A DNA stretch of 35,506 nt, from assembly GCA_910585605.1 (NCBI GenBank), contig CAJUFL010000041.1, positions 1-35,506 on the forward strand, written 5' to 3'. The stretch is from an uncultured Lachnospiraceae bacterium (GTDB lineage: Bacteria > Bacillota > Clostridia > Lachnospirales > Lachnospiraceae). The notes below the pieces were generated by a model. The model searched no databases. It was not told the origin of the DNA and saw nothing but the letters and a program-made list of their open reading frames with translations. Below are positions 7,618-15,323 of this stretch, one piece after another (the stretch's first letter is position 1; each line of letters begins with the position of its first letter). The position numbers and the translations under genes are program-made.

Positions 7618-8160
7618 TCACCTCTCTATCCGAATCCAAAAATCATCCTCTGCCATTTTTCCCTGTGTTTTTTCAATAATCAAAAATGGGTCATAAAATG
7701 GTAAATCCAAATCTTTCAGGATAAGCTTCATCTTATCTCTGCTTTTGGGAAAACATCTGGATTCTAAAAATGCCTCATACTCCTCAAATGTAGGGTGCTC
7801 TTCCCGACCAAATGCCCTTAATACATAATCACGGGTGTAATTATATATTTTTACTCTTCTTAACCGTTCATCTATATCAATAATCGTACATACCCTGTCT
7901 CTTGACATATACCAAAGCCTCAACGGATAGCTTTTATCCGGAATCACAAGCTCTTCCTCTATCTGCGGATACTCATTTAATATTTTGACCAAGGTTACAA
8001 TCGGTCCATTTATTTTGCTACCTCCCGCTTCCCAGCGTTCAACAGTCTTCTGAGATACATTGACCAATTCTGCAAAGCCTGCCTGAGTCAGCTTAAGCTT
8101 CCTGCGGATTGCCTTAATCTCTTCTCCGGTAATGCCGTCTGAAATTATATATTTATTCAT
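7618..8160 (-). CDS. HTH antitoxin with a C-terminal HipA-associated domain
   Basis: 180 residues from the ATG at 8160 (GAGGTGG upstream). Residues 13-70 are an XRE helix-turn-helix (LKLTQAGFAELVNVSQKTVE, RWEAGGSKINGP). The C-terminal 100 residues carry RCFPKSRDKMKLILKDLDLP and FYDPFLIIEKTQGKMAEDDF, a motif set that recurs in proteins encoded beside small HipA-like kinases. It is probably the antitoxin and autorepressor: two inverted repeats flank the promoter just upstream, and the stop codon lies within a few bases of the kinase start. Whether the C-terminal domain blocks the kinase directly, like HipS, is inference. Confidence 0.8.
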   Translation of the reverse strand: MNKYIISDGITGEEIKAIRRKLKLTQAGFAELVNVSQKTVERWEAGGSKINGPIVTLVKILNEYPQIEEELVIPDKSYPLRLWYMSRDRVCTIIDIDERLRRVKIYNYTRDYVLRAFGREEHPTFEEYEAFLESRCFPKSRDKMKLILKDLDLPFYDPFLIIEKTQGKMAEDDFWIRIER

Positions 8161-8194
8161 ATTCACCACCTCTAATGTTACCTTTCTGCTCTAC

Positions 8195-8223
8195 ATTTTA
8201 CCCTTAAAATAAGGGTGTGTCAA
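8195..8223 (-). promoter_or_regulatory. promoter of the HipA-like TA operon
   Basis: On the minus strand a perfect -35 TTGACA (8218-8223) is followed by a 17-base spacer (8201-8217) and a -10 TAAAAT (8195-8200). The spacer is almost entirely the inverted repeat at 8200-8216, so repressor binding would occlude polymerase. The predicted transcript starts about 28 bases before the antitoxin ATG. Confidence 0.8.
8200..8216. promoter_or_regulatory. operator 1 of the TA operon
   Basis: Inverted repeat ACCCTTAAAATAAGGGT with perfect 7-bp arms (ACCCTTA/TAAGGGT) around AAA. It lies in the promoter spacer and is a likely binding site for the 7618-8160 regulator. Confidence 0.8.
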
Positions 8224-8231
8224 TAATATTA

Positions 8232-8248
8232 TCCCTTATTTTAAGGGT
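8232..8248. promoter_or_regulatory. operator 2 of the TA operon
   Basis: The repeat TCCCTTATTTTAAGGGT is a second copy of operator 1 in opposite central orientation, just upstream of the -35. Centre-to-centre distance is 32 bp, close to three helical turns, which fits cooperative binding on one DNA face. Confidence 0.75.
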
Positions 8249-8533
8249 GATGCAATAGAAATATATTTTACAGGTTTTCACATTTATGAACTTGCACCAA
8301 ATAGGAATACAGACATTCCAGCTTGGCTTATACCCTTCACACAAATCAAAAGCTATGCTTTATAAACAATATTCGACTCGGCAGGTTAAACACACTATAG
8401 CCATTGCCAATTCTTTAATCTCTTAAACAAAATTTTTAGCCTTTACTTCACAGTCACCTTTACCCTCTTATACACACCAATATCCTCCTAATCTTGTAAC
8501 CAATTTTACTTTGCAAAATTGATTATTTTCCGC
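8249..8533. other. intergenic region, nothing recognised
   Basis: 285 bases upstream of the TA promoter and downstream of the 8534 membrane gene. I see no gene, clear terminator or repeat. A few short open stretches on the minus strand lack starts and are not protein-like. Confidence 0.4.
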
Positions 8534-9013
8534 TTAGTACGTTTCATTAATTTCCCTGTAATGATTGATATGAATTCCAATATGCCCGATTCCTAATATA
8601 ATTGTGGCTGCCATCAGCAGTGGATTCTTTCCATACACTCCCAGCAGAAAAAAAGCACATACCGGCAAAGTGGCTCCTGCAACCGGAATCCCCAACAGAC
8701 TACTGTAAAAATCCTTTAATGTCTTCTCACTCTTAAAATAACGAATCCAATAACATTCATACAAAATCATTATTATAAAAGATACCAATAACCACAACGA
8801 CCACACGGAAATACCCTTTATATTATAATCCGAAAATATAAGAACCAGACAGCATACCAGTATCTCTCCGGTTCTCTCAAAAAACAGCAGCACTTTGTTT
8901 TCATTTACCACATATTTTTCATAATCCTGCGGCTGATTCTTTGTCCAAAAAATGTTTGGCACAAACAACATCAGCAGATAAATAAGTCCTATATAGGAAA
9001 ATCCAAAATTCAT
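8534..9013 (-). CDS. hypothetical integral membrane protein
   Basis: 159 residues from the ATG at 9013 (AGAGGTG six bases upstream; the start at 9031 lacks a site). There are about five hydrophobic helices (GLIYLLMLFVPNIFW, ILVCCLVLIFSDY, SLWLLVSFIIMILYECY, VAGATLPVCAFFLLGVYG, LLMAATIILGIGHIGIHINH). The end carries GHIGIHINHYRE with three histidines. I do not recognise a named family, and it has no obvious operon partner. Confidence 0.6.
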   Translation of the reverse strand: MNFGFSYIGLIYLLMLFVPNIFWTKNQPQDYEKYVVNENKVLLFFERTGEILVCCLVLIFSDYNIKGISVWSLWLLVSFIIMILYECYWIRYFKSEKTLKDFYSSLLGIPVAGATLPVCAFFLLGVYGKNPLLMAATIILGIGHIGIHINHYREINETY

Positions 9014-9031
9014 CTCATACACCTCTGTCAA

Positions 9032-9265
9032 CTATCACTTTTTCATCCATTTTCTTATTTTTTAAATCCACTTCAACCATTATTATGCGTTTCCATAAAT
9101 TGTTCAACACTCATGTTAACTCCTGCTATTTAAGGTAATTATTTTTTAATACTCTCATTTTCTCTGTATAAGCTTAACAAATTATGCGTTTCATTGCGAC
9201 AGTACCACTCTAACAAAAAAGCAACCAATACTAGGTTCAGATAGAAATGTTATTGGAATCTGACT
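9032..9265. other. intergenic region with micro-ORFs
   Basis: On the minus strand a 13-codon ORF (MSVEQFMETHNNG) has a good AGGAG site. A second short frame (MVEVDLKNKKMDEK...) ends at the start of the 9013 gene. They may be the two halves of a decayed small gene or a leader. No terminator is evident. Confidence 0.25.
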
Positions 9266-9523
9266 TTACTCCTTTAAGAAATCATTGAATTCTTTTAATT
9301 CTTTTTTTGTATCTTCTGAAAGACTGTTAAAATCAGTATTACATATTGCACCTTCCAATGCGTATAAATGCACCAGGCAAACATTGGGATAAGCCTGTTT
9401 GAGCTTTAAAAATGCCTGTTTAGCACCCATACAAATCAGTTCCTCCGATGAATCAACTCCAACCTTTGTCAGTTTTTTTGCCATTTCTTTACCAATATTC
9501 CTCATAGATGTTAATTCCGACAT
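9266..9523 (-). CDS. TfoX/Sxy C-terminal domain protein
   Basis: 85 residues matching the TfoX C-terminal domain: a helix-hairpin-helix-like start (LTSMRNIGKEMAKKLTKVGV), then EELICMGAKQAFLKLKQAYP and CLVHLYALEGAI. Proteins with only this domain are common in Firmicutes. The name comes from competence regulation by full-length TfoX in gammaproteobacteria, and that role should not be assumed here. AGGAGAAATAT precedes the ATG. The gene lies 49 bases after the GNAT gene on the same strand. Confidence 0.88.
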   Translation of the reverse strand: MSELTSMRNIGKEMAKKLTKVGVDSSEELICMGAKQAFLKLKQAYPNVCLVHLYALEGAICNTDFNSLSEDTKKELKEFNDFLKE

Positions 9524-9572
9524 ATATTTCTCCTAATTTGTAATTATATTACGCTTACAATTCCCTGTTATA

Positions 9573-10013
9573 TTACATATCTATCCACTGAATAAATGCG
9601 GTCTTATCAGAGCTGTTATACCCGGCATTTCGATAAAAATTTAATGTATCTTCCTCCTTCGAACCAGTAAGCAGCATCATCTTATAGCAGTTATTATCTT
9701 CAGCAATCTGTTTTGCATAATTTAAACATGCAGTGGCATAACCTTTTTTACGATAATCCTTGTGGGTTACAACATTTTCCACAAATGCATATGGCCGCAC
9801 ATTTCTTGTCAGATTTGGGATAATCACGCAAACACAAGATGCCATGATTTTACCATTCTCTTCACAGATAATAAGATGGTGATTTTCATCATTTACAATA
9901 TGATTCCATGTTTTCGTTAACTGCTCTGATTCTTCCGGCACACTTTTCTCATGAAGATACAGATACAACTGTAATATTTCTTTTAAATCGTTTTCCCTTG
10001 CCTCTCTGATCAT
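9573..10013 (-). CDS. GNAT family N-acetyltransferase
   Basis: 146 residues. The N-terminus is MIREARENDLKEILQLYLYL. The core strand is IMASCVCVIIPN, followed by FVENVVTHKDYRKKGYATAC (acetyl-CoA loop R-K-K-G-Y-A) and YKMMLLTGSKEEDTLNFYRN, then AGYNSSDK near the end. The substrate is unknown. It starts 23 bases after the pyrophosphatase-like gene, so the two are probably co-transcribed. Confidence 0.92.
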   Translation of the reverse strand: MIREARENDLKEILQLYLYLHEKSVPEESEQLTKTWNHIVNDENHHLIICEENGKIMASCVCVIIPNLTRNVRPYAFVENVVTHKDYRKKGYATACLNYAKQIAEDNNCYKMMLLTGSKEEDTLNFYRNAGYNSSDKTAFIQWIDM

Positions 10014-10036
10014 AAAACCGCTTCCCTCATTCTTTT

Positions 10037-10360
10037 TTACATTACAATCTCACTATCAAAATATTGTTCCTGAAAATGAATCTGTTCTCGAATTTCTTCT
10101 TTTGTAAAAGAACTATCTGTTGGAGCAACCACCCACTTTTCTTCAATATCATCATGTCTGTGAACAATAGCAATTACTCTTCCTGTAAATTCATCTAACG
10201 CTTCATCCACGCCTAAAATATAGACATCCTGTTCTTCCCCATCCGCTGCCATTATCCCTTTTATATATCCGTAATTTATTGGATAATACATATCCTTATG
10301 CTCAGGATGGTAACTGCCCATTGGTCTGTCAACTGTTACTGTTATCATTTCTCCGATCAT
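10037..10360 (-). CDS. small inorganic pyrophosphatase-like protein
   Basis: 107 residues similar to family I soluble pyrophosphatases. It has VTVDRPMGSYHPEHKDMYYP, INYGYIKGIMAADGEEQDVY and VIAIVHRHDDIEEKWVVAP. The metal-binding signature D-x-D-x-x-D appears as DGEEQD, with Glu at the second position. The protein is much shorter than classical bacterial enzymes (about 170-180 residues), so pyrophosphatase activity is uncertain. The start at 10360 has GGAG nearby. It is probably co-transcribed with the GNAT that follows. Confidence 0.75.
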   Translation of the reverse strand: MIGEMITVTVDRPMGSYHPEHKDMYYPINYGYIKGIMAADGEEQDVYILGVDEALDEFTGRVIAIVHRHDDIEEKWVVAPTDSSFTKEEIREQIHFQEQYFDSEIVM

Positions 10361-10401
10361 ACTAACTCCAAAATATCTTCATTTTTGATTAAAACAGCTG
10401 C

Positions 10402-10552
10402 ACTTTATCTTTGCCCCTATATCTTACCACATAAATGCCCTTATTCCCATAAAAAATATGACAATTCCCTTATTCCTGAGAACTGCCATATACTTATATT
10501 TCCCTTATTCATTTTATTATATGATGATGGTACTATGTTTCAATCATCACTA
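10402..10552. repeat. dispersed repeat, copy 1
   Basis: About 150 bases closely similar (by eye about 80%) to 15915-16065 in the same orientation. Shared blocks include TTTATCTTTG, AAAAATATGACAAT, GAGAACTGCCATAT and TTTCAATCATCACTA. It fills the gap between the ABM-like and pyrophosphatase-like genes. On the minus strand it contains AATAAGGG three times, spaced 29-35 bases. It could be a small mobile or repeated element, a shared regulatory leader or a decayed gene. Confidence 0.7.
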
Positions 10553-10563
10553 AACATTTTTAT

Positions 10564-10863
10564 CTAATATTTTTTTACAAGCTGTGAAATCAACGCTCTA
10601 CAAGTATTCATTTGAATACAGGCATAAAAATTTTCAGTTACTTCTTTTCCTTTCCCTACCGTTGTAGCATTATTTGCATCTTCTTCTGTTTCCCAAAGAA
10701 CAAAGTCTGTCCACACTTTACCTTGTAAATAATGTTCCCATGAAATAAATCCTTTCGCTTTAGAAATAACTTCATCATGCAACTTTTGTGTCAGTTCGAT
10801 AAACTGTTCCTCACTCACATTTTTCTTAAGCTTGTATGAAAAAATCCATGCTGTTTTCGCCAT
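10564..10863 (-). CDS. antibiotic biosynthesis monooxygenase (ABM)-like domain protein
   Basis: 99 residues in a dimeric alpha/beta-barrel pattern: AWIFSYKLKKNVSEEQFIEL, KAKGFISWEHYLQGKVWTDF, VLWETEEDANNAT. This fits the ABM superfamily, whose members range from monooxygenases to heme-degrading enzymes and proteins of unknown role. A strong AAGGAGG precedes the ATG. No catalytic assignment is possible. Confidence 0.7.
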   Translation of the reverse strand: MAKTAWIFSYKLKKNVSEEQFIELTQKLHDEVISKAKGFISWEHYLQGKVWTDFVLWETEEDANNATTVGKGKEVTENFYACIQMNTCRALISQLVKKY

Positions 10864-10906
10864 TTAGGTTCCTCCTTATAACACACTTCTAATCTGTTCA
10901 ATCTAA

Positions 10907-11182
10907 TCATAGTATAAGTGATTCCAAAGCTCTTTTATACAGTGAATCCAAATCACAACCACAACTTCCACATTCTTTGTCTGCCTGCTTAATCGCTGAC
11001 ACTAAAGTTTCCTTATCAGCTTTTTTAAAAGTTTTGCGTATTCTTCAAAATCTTCATCTTCCATTCCTTGTTCAATGATTTTCTTTTCAAATTCACCTAT
11101 TTTACTAATAATATATGCCCCCTATCTCGCTTTCAACAAAATGTTTTTGCGGTTTCGTTGCAAATCCTTCATTTGTACTCAT
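10907..11182 (-). pseudogene. small Cys-motif protein broken by two frameshifts
   Basis: Three consecutive minus-strand frames join into one plausible protein of about 91 residues. It starts at an ATG (11180-11182) with MSTNEGFATKPQKHFVESEI, then ISKIGEFEKKIIEQGMEDED, then ADKETLVSAIKQADKECGSC with CGSCGCDLDSLYKRALESLI and a TGA at 10907-10909. Changing G5 to G4 (near 11117-11121) and A6 to A7 (plus-strand T run 11021-11026) restores one frame. The CGSCGC motif suggests metal binding. I do not recognise the family. Both lesions sit in homopolymers. Confidence 0.5.
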
Positions 11183-11344
11183 ATTCTAGCAAGCCCCAAG
11201 AGGAAAATCAATAGGATTTTCCATTATAGTTGTTTAATACTGCTCTGTCTTAGACAGGGCTTTGCAGATAAATTGCAAATCAGCAGCCAAACAATAAGTT
11301 TTATTACACGATAGAGCCTTATAAACTATAGCTTCGCAACTATT

Positions 11345-11374
11345 GATTGCGCAATCCGTGAAAATTGTTAAAAT
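11345..11374 (+). promoter_or_regulatory. candidate promoter with overlapping palindrome for the membrane XRE gene
   Basis: A perfect 12-base palindrome GATTGCGCAATC (11345-11356) overlaps a possible -35 TTGCGC (11347-11352). After 16 bases comes a -10 TAAAAT (11369-11374). The leader would be about 130 bases. An autoregulatory operator is a reasonable guess, but the -35 is poor. Confidence 0.35.
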
Positions 11375-11437
11375 TATTTGATAGACATTTTTTCAAAGAA
11401 ATGTTGTAATAAGCATAGCTTTTCAAAGCATATATGG

Positions 11438-11474
11438 TCCCGCATGCATTCGCAGCCTCCTGCAGCGTGCGGGA
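11438..11474 (+). promoter_or_regulatory. GC-rich hairpin in the leader of the membrane XRE gene
   Basis: Arms TCCCGCA (11438-11444) and TGCGGGA (11468-11474) pair perfectly, with a nested GCAG/CTGC stem inside. It ends 35 bases before the start codon and stands out against AT-rich surroundings. It has no T tract, so it is not a standard terminator; RNA-level control or a protein site is possible. Confidence 0.45.
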
Positions 11475-11508
11475 TGATATATAGCAAATGGTATGGAGGA
11501 TTTTTAAT

Positions 11509-12810
11509 ATGAAGCTGGGAAAAAAAATATATTCTCTTCGGACAAATCATGGATTGACACAGGAACAACTTGCTGAACAATTAGGTGTATCCCGTCAGTC
11601 CATATCAAAATATGAATATGGGCAAAGCACCCCCGAGCTGGAAAAAATCAAGGTGCTCGCAGAAATCTTTGAAGTAACTCCGGATTATCTAATCAATGAT
11701 GAAATAGACATTCCGAAAAATGATACAGAGAAAACCATTTTAAACCAGACAGATTCTGTAGAAAACTTATCAGCGACGGGTATGAATGCGACAAAATCCA
11801 CCGATTCAGAACAAGCAGAAAAAGGCAGTAATTTTCTGTGCACCAGCATAGAAGAACTTAACCGGAAAACAGAAACCTTACAAAGCCAATACAATCATTT
11901 GAATAAATCAATAAAAATAGTATGTATTACCATTACTGCCATGCTTATTATAACCGTCCTTCTCTCTGCCGCAAACGTTTACCAGTCATCTCTGATAAGT
12001 GCATTACAGCAAAATCAAAACTCTACTGCCTATTATACAGGTGTCACTGATATAGAGGAAGACTTAGTTGACCAGATTTTCTCAACATATGAATATGGAG
12101 TAAAAAAATATAATCCTGAAGATAACACAGTTGATTTTTTCATTAGCTGTAAACCAATTAAATACAGCACCGCTACAACTATTTCTGCTTTTCTTTCCTT
12201 TGAAAACGGACAAGTATACGATTATATCCTGTCAGAAAATACCGGTGTTTTTAGCGGAAGTATCACCCTTCCTCTTACGGCAGATAATTTCGATTTGAGC
12301 TTCCTGCTTGACGATCAGGAGGAAAAACAAAATGTGGACATAAGCTACTCACAAAATTTGTTGGATGATTCGGACTGGCATCCATCTATAACAATAAATT
12401 CTAACGAAAGTAAACATGATAAAAACGAAACAATGATGTTGTCTGGTACAGTCTGCATCCAGTCAGATGATTCAAATGATATGACGATATTTCTTCCATC
12501 CATTTCAGATATGAAACTAGTATTTCGCATGAAGAACCATATTTTATATGAATATTCATTAACAAAACAAGAATTGCAAGACCTGCAAAAGGGATATGGT
12601 CCATATATCTCCTATGAATTCAACACTGACAAAAATTTATTTGAGCAGAAAATAGATATCTATGTAGAATACAAAAATTCCTATATAGACAAGAAGATCC
12701 GTTCTGGTGGAACCATCGACTGTGACTGGCTAACATCGGAATCATCCACTGACATATTACCAACTAGAACAGATGAAGAGGATATTATACGTGAGATTAT
12801 AACCGAGTAG
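11509..12810 (+). CDS. membrane-anchored XRE-family protein with extracytoplasmic domain
   Basis: 433 residues from the ATG at 11509 (GGAGG eight bases upstream). Residues 1-60 are a helix-turn-helix (HGLTQEQLAEQLGVSRQSIS, KYEYGQSTPELEK). An acidic/Ser-Thr linker leads to a possible coiled coil (IEELNRKTETLQSQYNHLNK) and one membrane helix (about 134-157). The last 270 residues are beta-rich and would lie outside the cell, with repeated ITL/LPL-type strands and no cysteines beyond a few. The design suggests a one-component sensor that regulates genes from the membrane. The ligand is unknown, and no operon partner is adjacent. Confidence 0.8.
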   Translation: MKLGKKIYSLRTNHGLTQEQLAEQLGVSRQSISKYEYGQSTPELEKIKVLAEIFEVTPDYLINDEIDIPKNDTEKTILNQTDSVENLSATGMNATKSTDSEQAEKGSNFLCTSIEELNRKTETLQSQYNHLNKSIKIVCITITAMLIITVLLSAANVYQSSLISALQQNQNSTAYYTGVTDIEEDLVDQIFSTYEYGVKKYNPEDNTVDFFISCKPIKYSTATTISAFLSFENGQVYDYILSENTGVFSGSITLPLTADNFDLSFLLDDQEEKQNVDISYSQNLLDDSDWHPSITINSNESKHDKNETMMLSGTVCIQSDDSNDMTIFLPSISDMKLVFRMKNHILYEYSLTKQELQDLQKGYGPYISYEFNTDKNLFEQKIDIYVEYKNSYIDKKIRSGGTIDCDWLTSESSTDILPTRTDEEDIIREIITE

Positions 12811-12888
12811 GGCTTATTGTCTCTCACAACTGCTGTCTGCATTAATATTTTCTAATTTTCAATATAACAGGGAATTATTGCTGGTAGA

Positions 12889-15195
12889 TTATTCATCTCC
12901 CTTCACAACACCTCCCAGAAAATCATTACAGTCATTTTGGTAATGTCTCACAATCATCATCTGTGCCTGCTCATCATAATAAATATCCGGATATTCCGTC
13001 CCCTTCTGGCTAATCCGGGTACCGATAAACAGTCCTGCCTGTGCTCCCTTTTCGGTAACCTCCTTCCGGGGAATCCTTCCGTAAAATGTCTGGCTGGCCA
13101 GACCTTCTGCCATGATATACCGGAAAATCTCTGCACCGGAAATTTTCTTTGTCATATCCGTATTGCGGAGTTTATTCATCTGCTCTGCTATTTCTGTCAC
13201 CAGATATTTCTCTGCATAGGGAAATTTTCCTGCCTGCTCTGCTGTCAGGAAAAAATCCCGCTTATCTGACTGCCTTCCGCTGCTTTTTCCTTTTAAAGCA
13301 CCGTCCCTTCCTGCCAAAACCTCTTCAATTTCACCAAAATATAATTTTTCCTTCTTTCCACCTTCAAAATCTGCTATCTCACTAGCAAAACGCTGCCCGT
13401 ATTTGTTACATTTATTCTCGCCTACTCCGGAAACATCCAGCATTTCTTCCTTGGTAAAAGGAAGCTTAATGCACATATCCACCAGTGTCTTATCTGAAAA
13501 AACAAGATATGGGGGAATATGTTCTTCCCTTGCTATACCAGTGCGAAGCTCCCGCAGCCGCTCAAACAAAGCAAGCCCCCTGCTGTTTAAGACATCGGAT
13601 TTTCTCTGTTTTGCACTGCCGCTCGCCTCATAAACATCTTCTTTTGCTTTCTTAAGGATTACCCTGCCCTCTCCCTTTAACAGTGCCTTCCCCTTTTCTG
13701 TAACCTTTACCAACGCATATTTATCCTTCGTCCGAACCAGCAATCCCTCTGCTGTCATCTGCCCCATAATCTCTTTGATAGCCGGTTCCGCTAATTCCTT
13801 TAAGACACCATACGAGGAATAATCCGACACATGATATTCCCGAAGCTTTGCCCGGTTATCCCCCCGCAGGGTTCCGGCAATCACATTCATGCCGTAACGC
13901 TGTCTTAATTCCCATACACATTCTATAATCTTTTTTGCTTCTGTTGTTACATTAATTTCCTCAAATTCTTTCTGGCAGTTGGAGCAGTTCCCACATTCCC
14001 TGCTGCCCTGTTCTCCAAAATAGTGCAGTATGTATTCCCGAAGACAGTTTTTTGTTGTACAGTATTGAATCATCGCCTGAAGCCGTTCATCATCCCGCTC
14101 CCTGGTTGCCCGTATTTCTTCCGGGGAAAAGTCCGGATTTTTTTCCTTATTATCCAGCAAAAAACGGTTAATTACCACGTCCTGTGCCGAATAGAGCAAA
14201 ATACATTCTGAAGTTTCCCCGTCCCTTCCTGCACGACCTGCTTCCTGATAATAATTTTCCATGCTCTGGGGCATATTGTAATGAATGACATAACGCACAT
14301 TGGATTTATCAATTCCCATGCCAAATGCATTGGTTGCAGCCATCACCGAACTGCGGTCATATATAAAATCCTCCTGATTTTTCTGCCGCTCCTCATTCCC
14401 CAATCCTGCATGATATCTCGTAACCGGTATCCCCTCTGCCGACAGCTTTTCATAAACCGCATCTACATTTTTTCTTGTGGCACAATAAATGATACCACTG
14501 TCATGACTGTGTTTTGTCACATAATCTAAAAGATATGCATCCTTTTTCTTTGTGGTTTCCACCGCAAAATAAAGATTTTCCCGATTAAATCCAGTAACAA
14601 GAACCTTCGGCTCCAAAAGCCCTAACACACACTGTATATCTTCTTTTACCACATTGGTAGCCGTGGCAGTAAAAGCACTGATTACCGGACGCTTTGGCAG
14701 CATTTTAATAAACTGCACAATTTTTAAATAGCTCGGTCTGAAATCCTGTCCCCACTGGGAAATACAATGTGCCTCATCCACCGCAACCATACTGATATCC
14801 GCCCTTTTGGCAAACACTGCAAACTCCTGTGTCTCTAAACGCTCCGGTGCCACATAGACAATCTTGTATCTTCCCTCGGATGCATACTGCATCGCTTTGG
14901 ATATCTGACCTTCAGTCAGAGAGCTATTAATATATGCTGCATGGATTCCTGCCTGATTCAAGGCGCTGACCTGATCTTTCATCAGAGAGATAAGAGGGGA
15001 AACCACAACAGTGATTCCCGATAACATAAGTGCCGGCACCTGATAACAGATAGATTTGCCTGCACCGGTTGGCATAATGCCCAAAACATCCTGACCAGAT
15101 AATATGGCATCAATGAGCAGCTCCTGTCCTTCCCGGAAGGAGGCGTAGCCAAAATATTTTTCCAGTATATCGTATTTTGTTGTTAATGATTGCAT
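12889..15195 (-). CDS. recQ: ATP-dependent DNA helicase RecQ
   Basis: 768 residues. A superfamily 2 3'-5' DNA helicase for recombination and repair. Walker A is GIMPTGAGKS (K47), the DEAH box is at 140-143 (VDEAHCISQWGQDFRPSY), and motif VI is QEAGRAGRDGE. The zinc-binding cysteines are in CTTKNCLREYI and SRECGNCSNC. They are followed by the RQC winged-helix region, then an HRDC domain (VLNSRGLALFERLRELRTGI through VSGVGENKCNKYG) and a further C-terminal extension of about 170 residues. It is longer than E. coli RecQ (about 610) because of this extension, which is seen in other Firmicute RecQ proteins. AAAGGAAC precedes the ATG. Intact and unlikely to be part of the defence island. Confidence 0.97.
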   Translation of the reverse strand: MQSLTTKYDILEKYFGYASFREGQELLIDAILSGQDVLGIMPTGAGKSICYQVPALMLSGITVVVSPLISLMKDQVSALNQAGIHAAYINSSLTEGQISKAMQYASEGRYKIVYVAPERLETQEFAVFAKRADISMVAVDEAHCISQWGQDFRPSYLKIVQFIKMLPKRPVISAFTATATNVVKEDIQCVLGLLEPKVLVTGFNRENLYFAVETTKKKDAYLLDYVTKHSHDSGIIYCATRKNVDAVYEKLSAEGIPVTRYHAGLGNEERQKNQEDFIYDRSSVMAATNAFGMGIDKSNVRYVIHYNMPQSMENYYQEAGRAGRDGETSECILLYSAQDVVINRFLLDNKEKNPDFSPEEIRATRERDDERLQAMIQYCTTKNCLREYILHYFGEQGSRECGNCSNCQKEFEEINVTTEAKKIIECVWELRQRYGMNVIAGTLRGDNRAKLREYHVSDYSSYGVLKELAEPAIKEIMGQMTAEGLLVRTKDKYALVKVTEKGKALLKGEGRVILKKAKEDVYEASGSAKQRKSDVLNSRGLALFERLRELRTGIAREEHIPPYLVFSDKTLVDMCIKLPFTKEEMLDVSGVGENKCNKYGQRFASEIADFEGGKKEKLYFGEIEEVLAGRDGALKGKSSGRQSDKRDFFLTAEQAGKFPYAEKYLVTEIAEQMNKLRNTDMTKKISGAEIFRYIMAEGLASQTFYGRIPRKEVTEKGAQAGLFIGTRISQKGTEYPDIYYDEQAQMMIVRHYQNDCNDFLGGVVKGDE

Positions 15196-15287
15196 ATCTT
15201 TTGTTCCTTTTTCATCATATTTTATAATATTATGTATTCTCCTTTTTCATCATCTAATTCCTATTTCTAATCAGACTTCCTATTCAG

Positions 15288-15323
15288 AAAAGCAGGGGAA
15301 CTGTCACCTTCCCCTGTGCTTTT
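15288..15323 (-). terminator. terminator of the yjdF-family gene
   Basis: A strong hairpin overlaps the stop codon. Arms AGGGGAA/TTCCCCT extend to AAAAGC/GCTTTT with a CA bulge and an 8-base loop, and the minus-strand downstream side is T-rich (CTTTTCTG). It separates yjdF from recQ. Confidence 0.7.

Larger units (their letters stand above)
11183..11508. other. divergent intergenic region
   Basis: Between the decayed Cys-motif gene (minus) and the membrane XRE gene (plus). It holds a small hairpin at 11242-11260 (8-bp stem with one G-T pair, 3-base loop), the palindrome and promoter at 11345-11374, and the GC-rich hairpin at 11438-11474 (separate entries). Confidence 0.5.

Noticed and set aside
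11374..11580. 68-codon minus-strand ORF across the membrane XRE start
   Set aside because: It overlaps the HTH coding start, the ribosome site and the GC-rich hairpin, and has no protein-like pattern.
12937..14529. Plus-strand ORFs of 62-110 codons opposite recQ
   Set aside because: Shadows of an intact recQ, with no start signals and no domain features.
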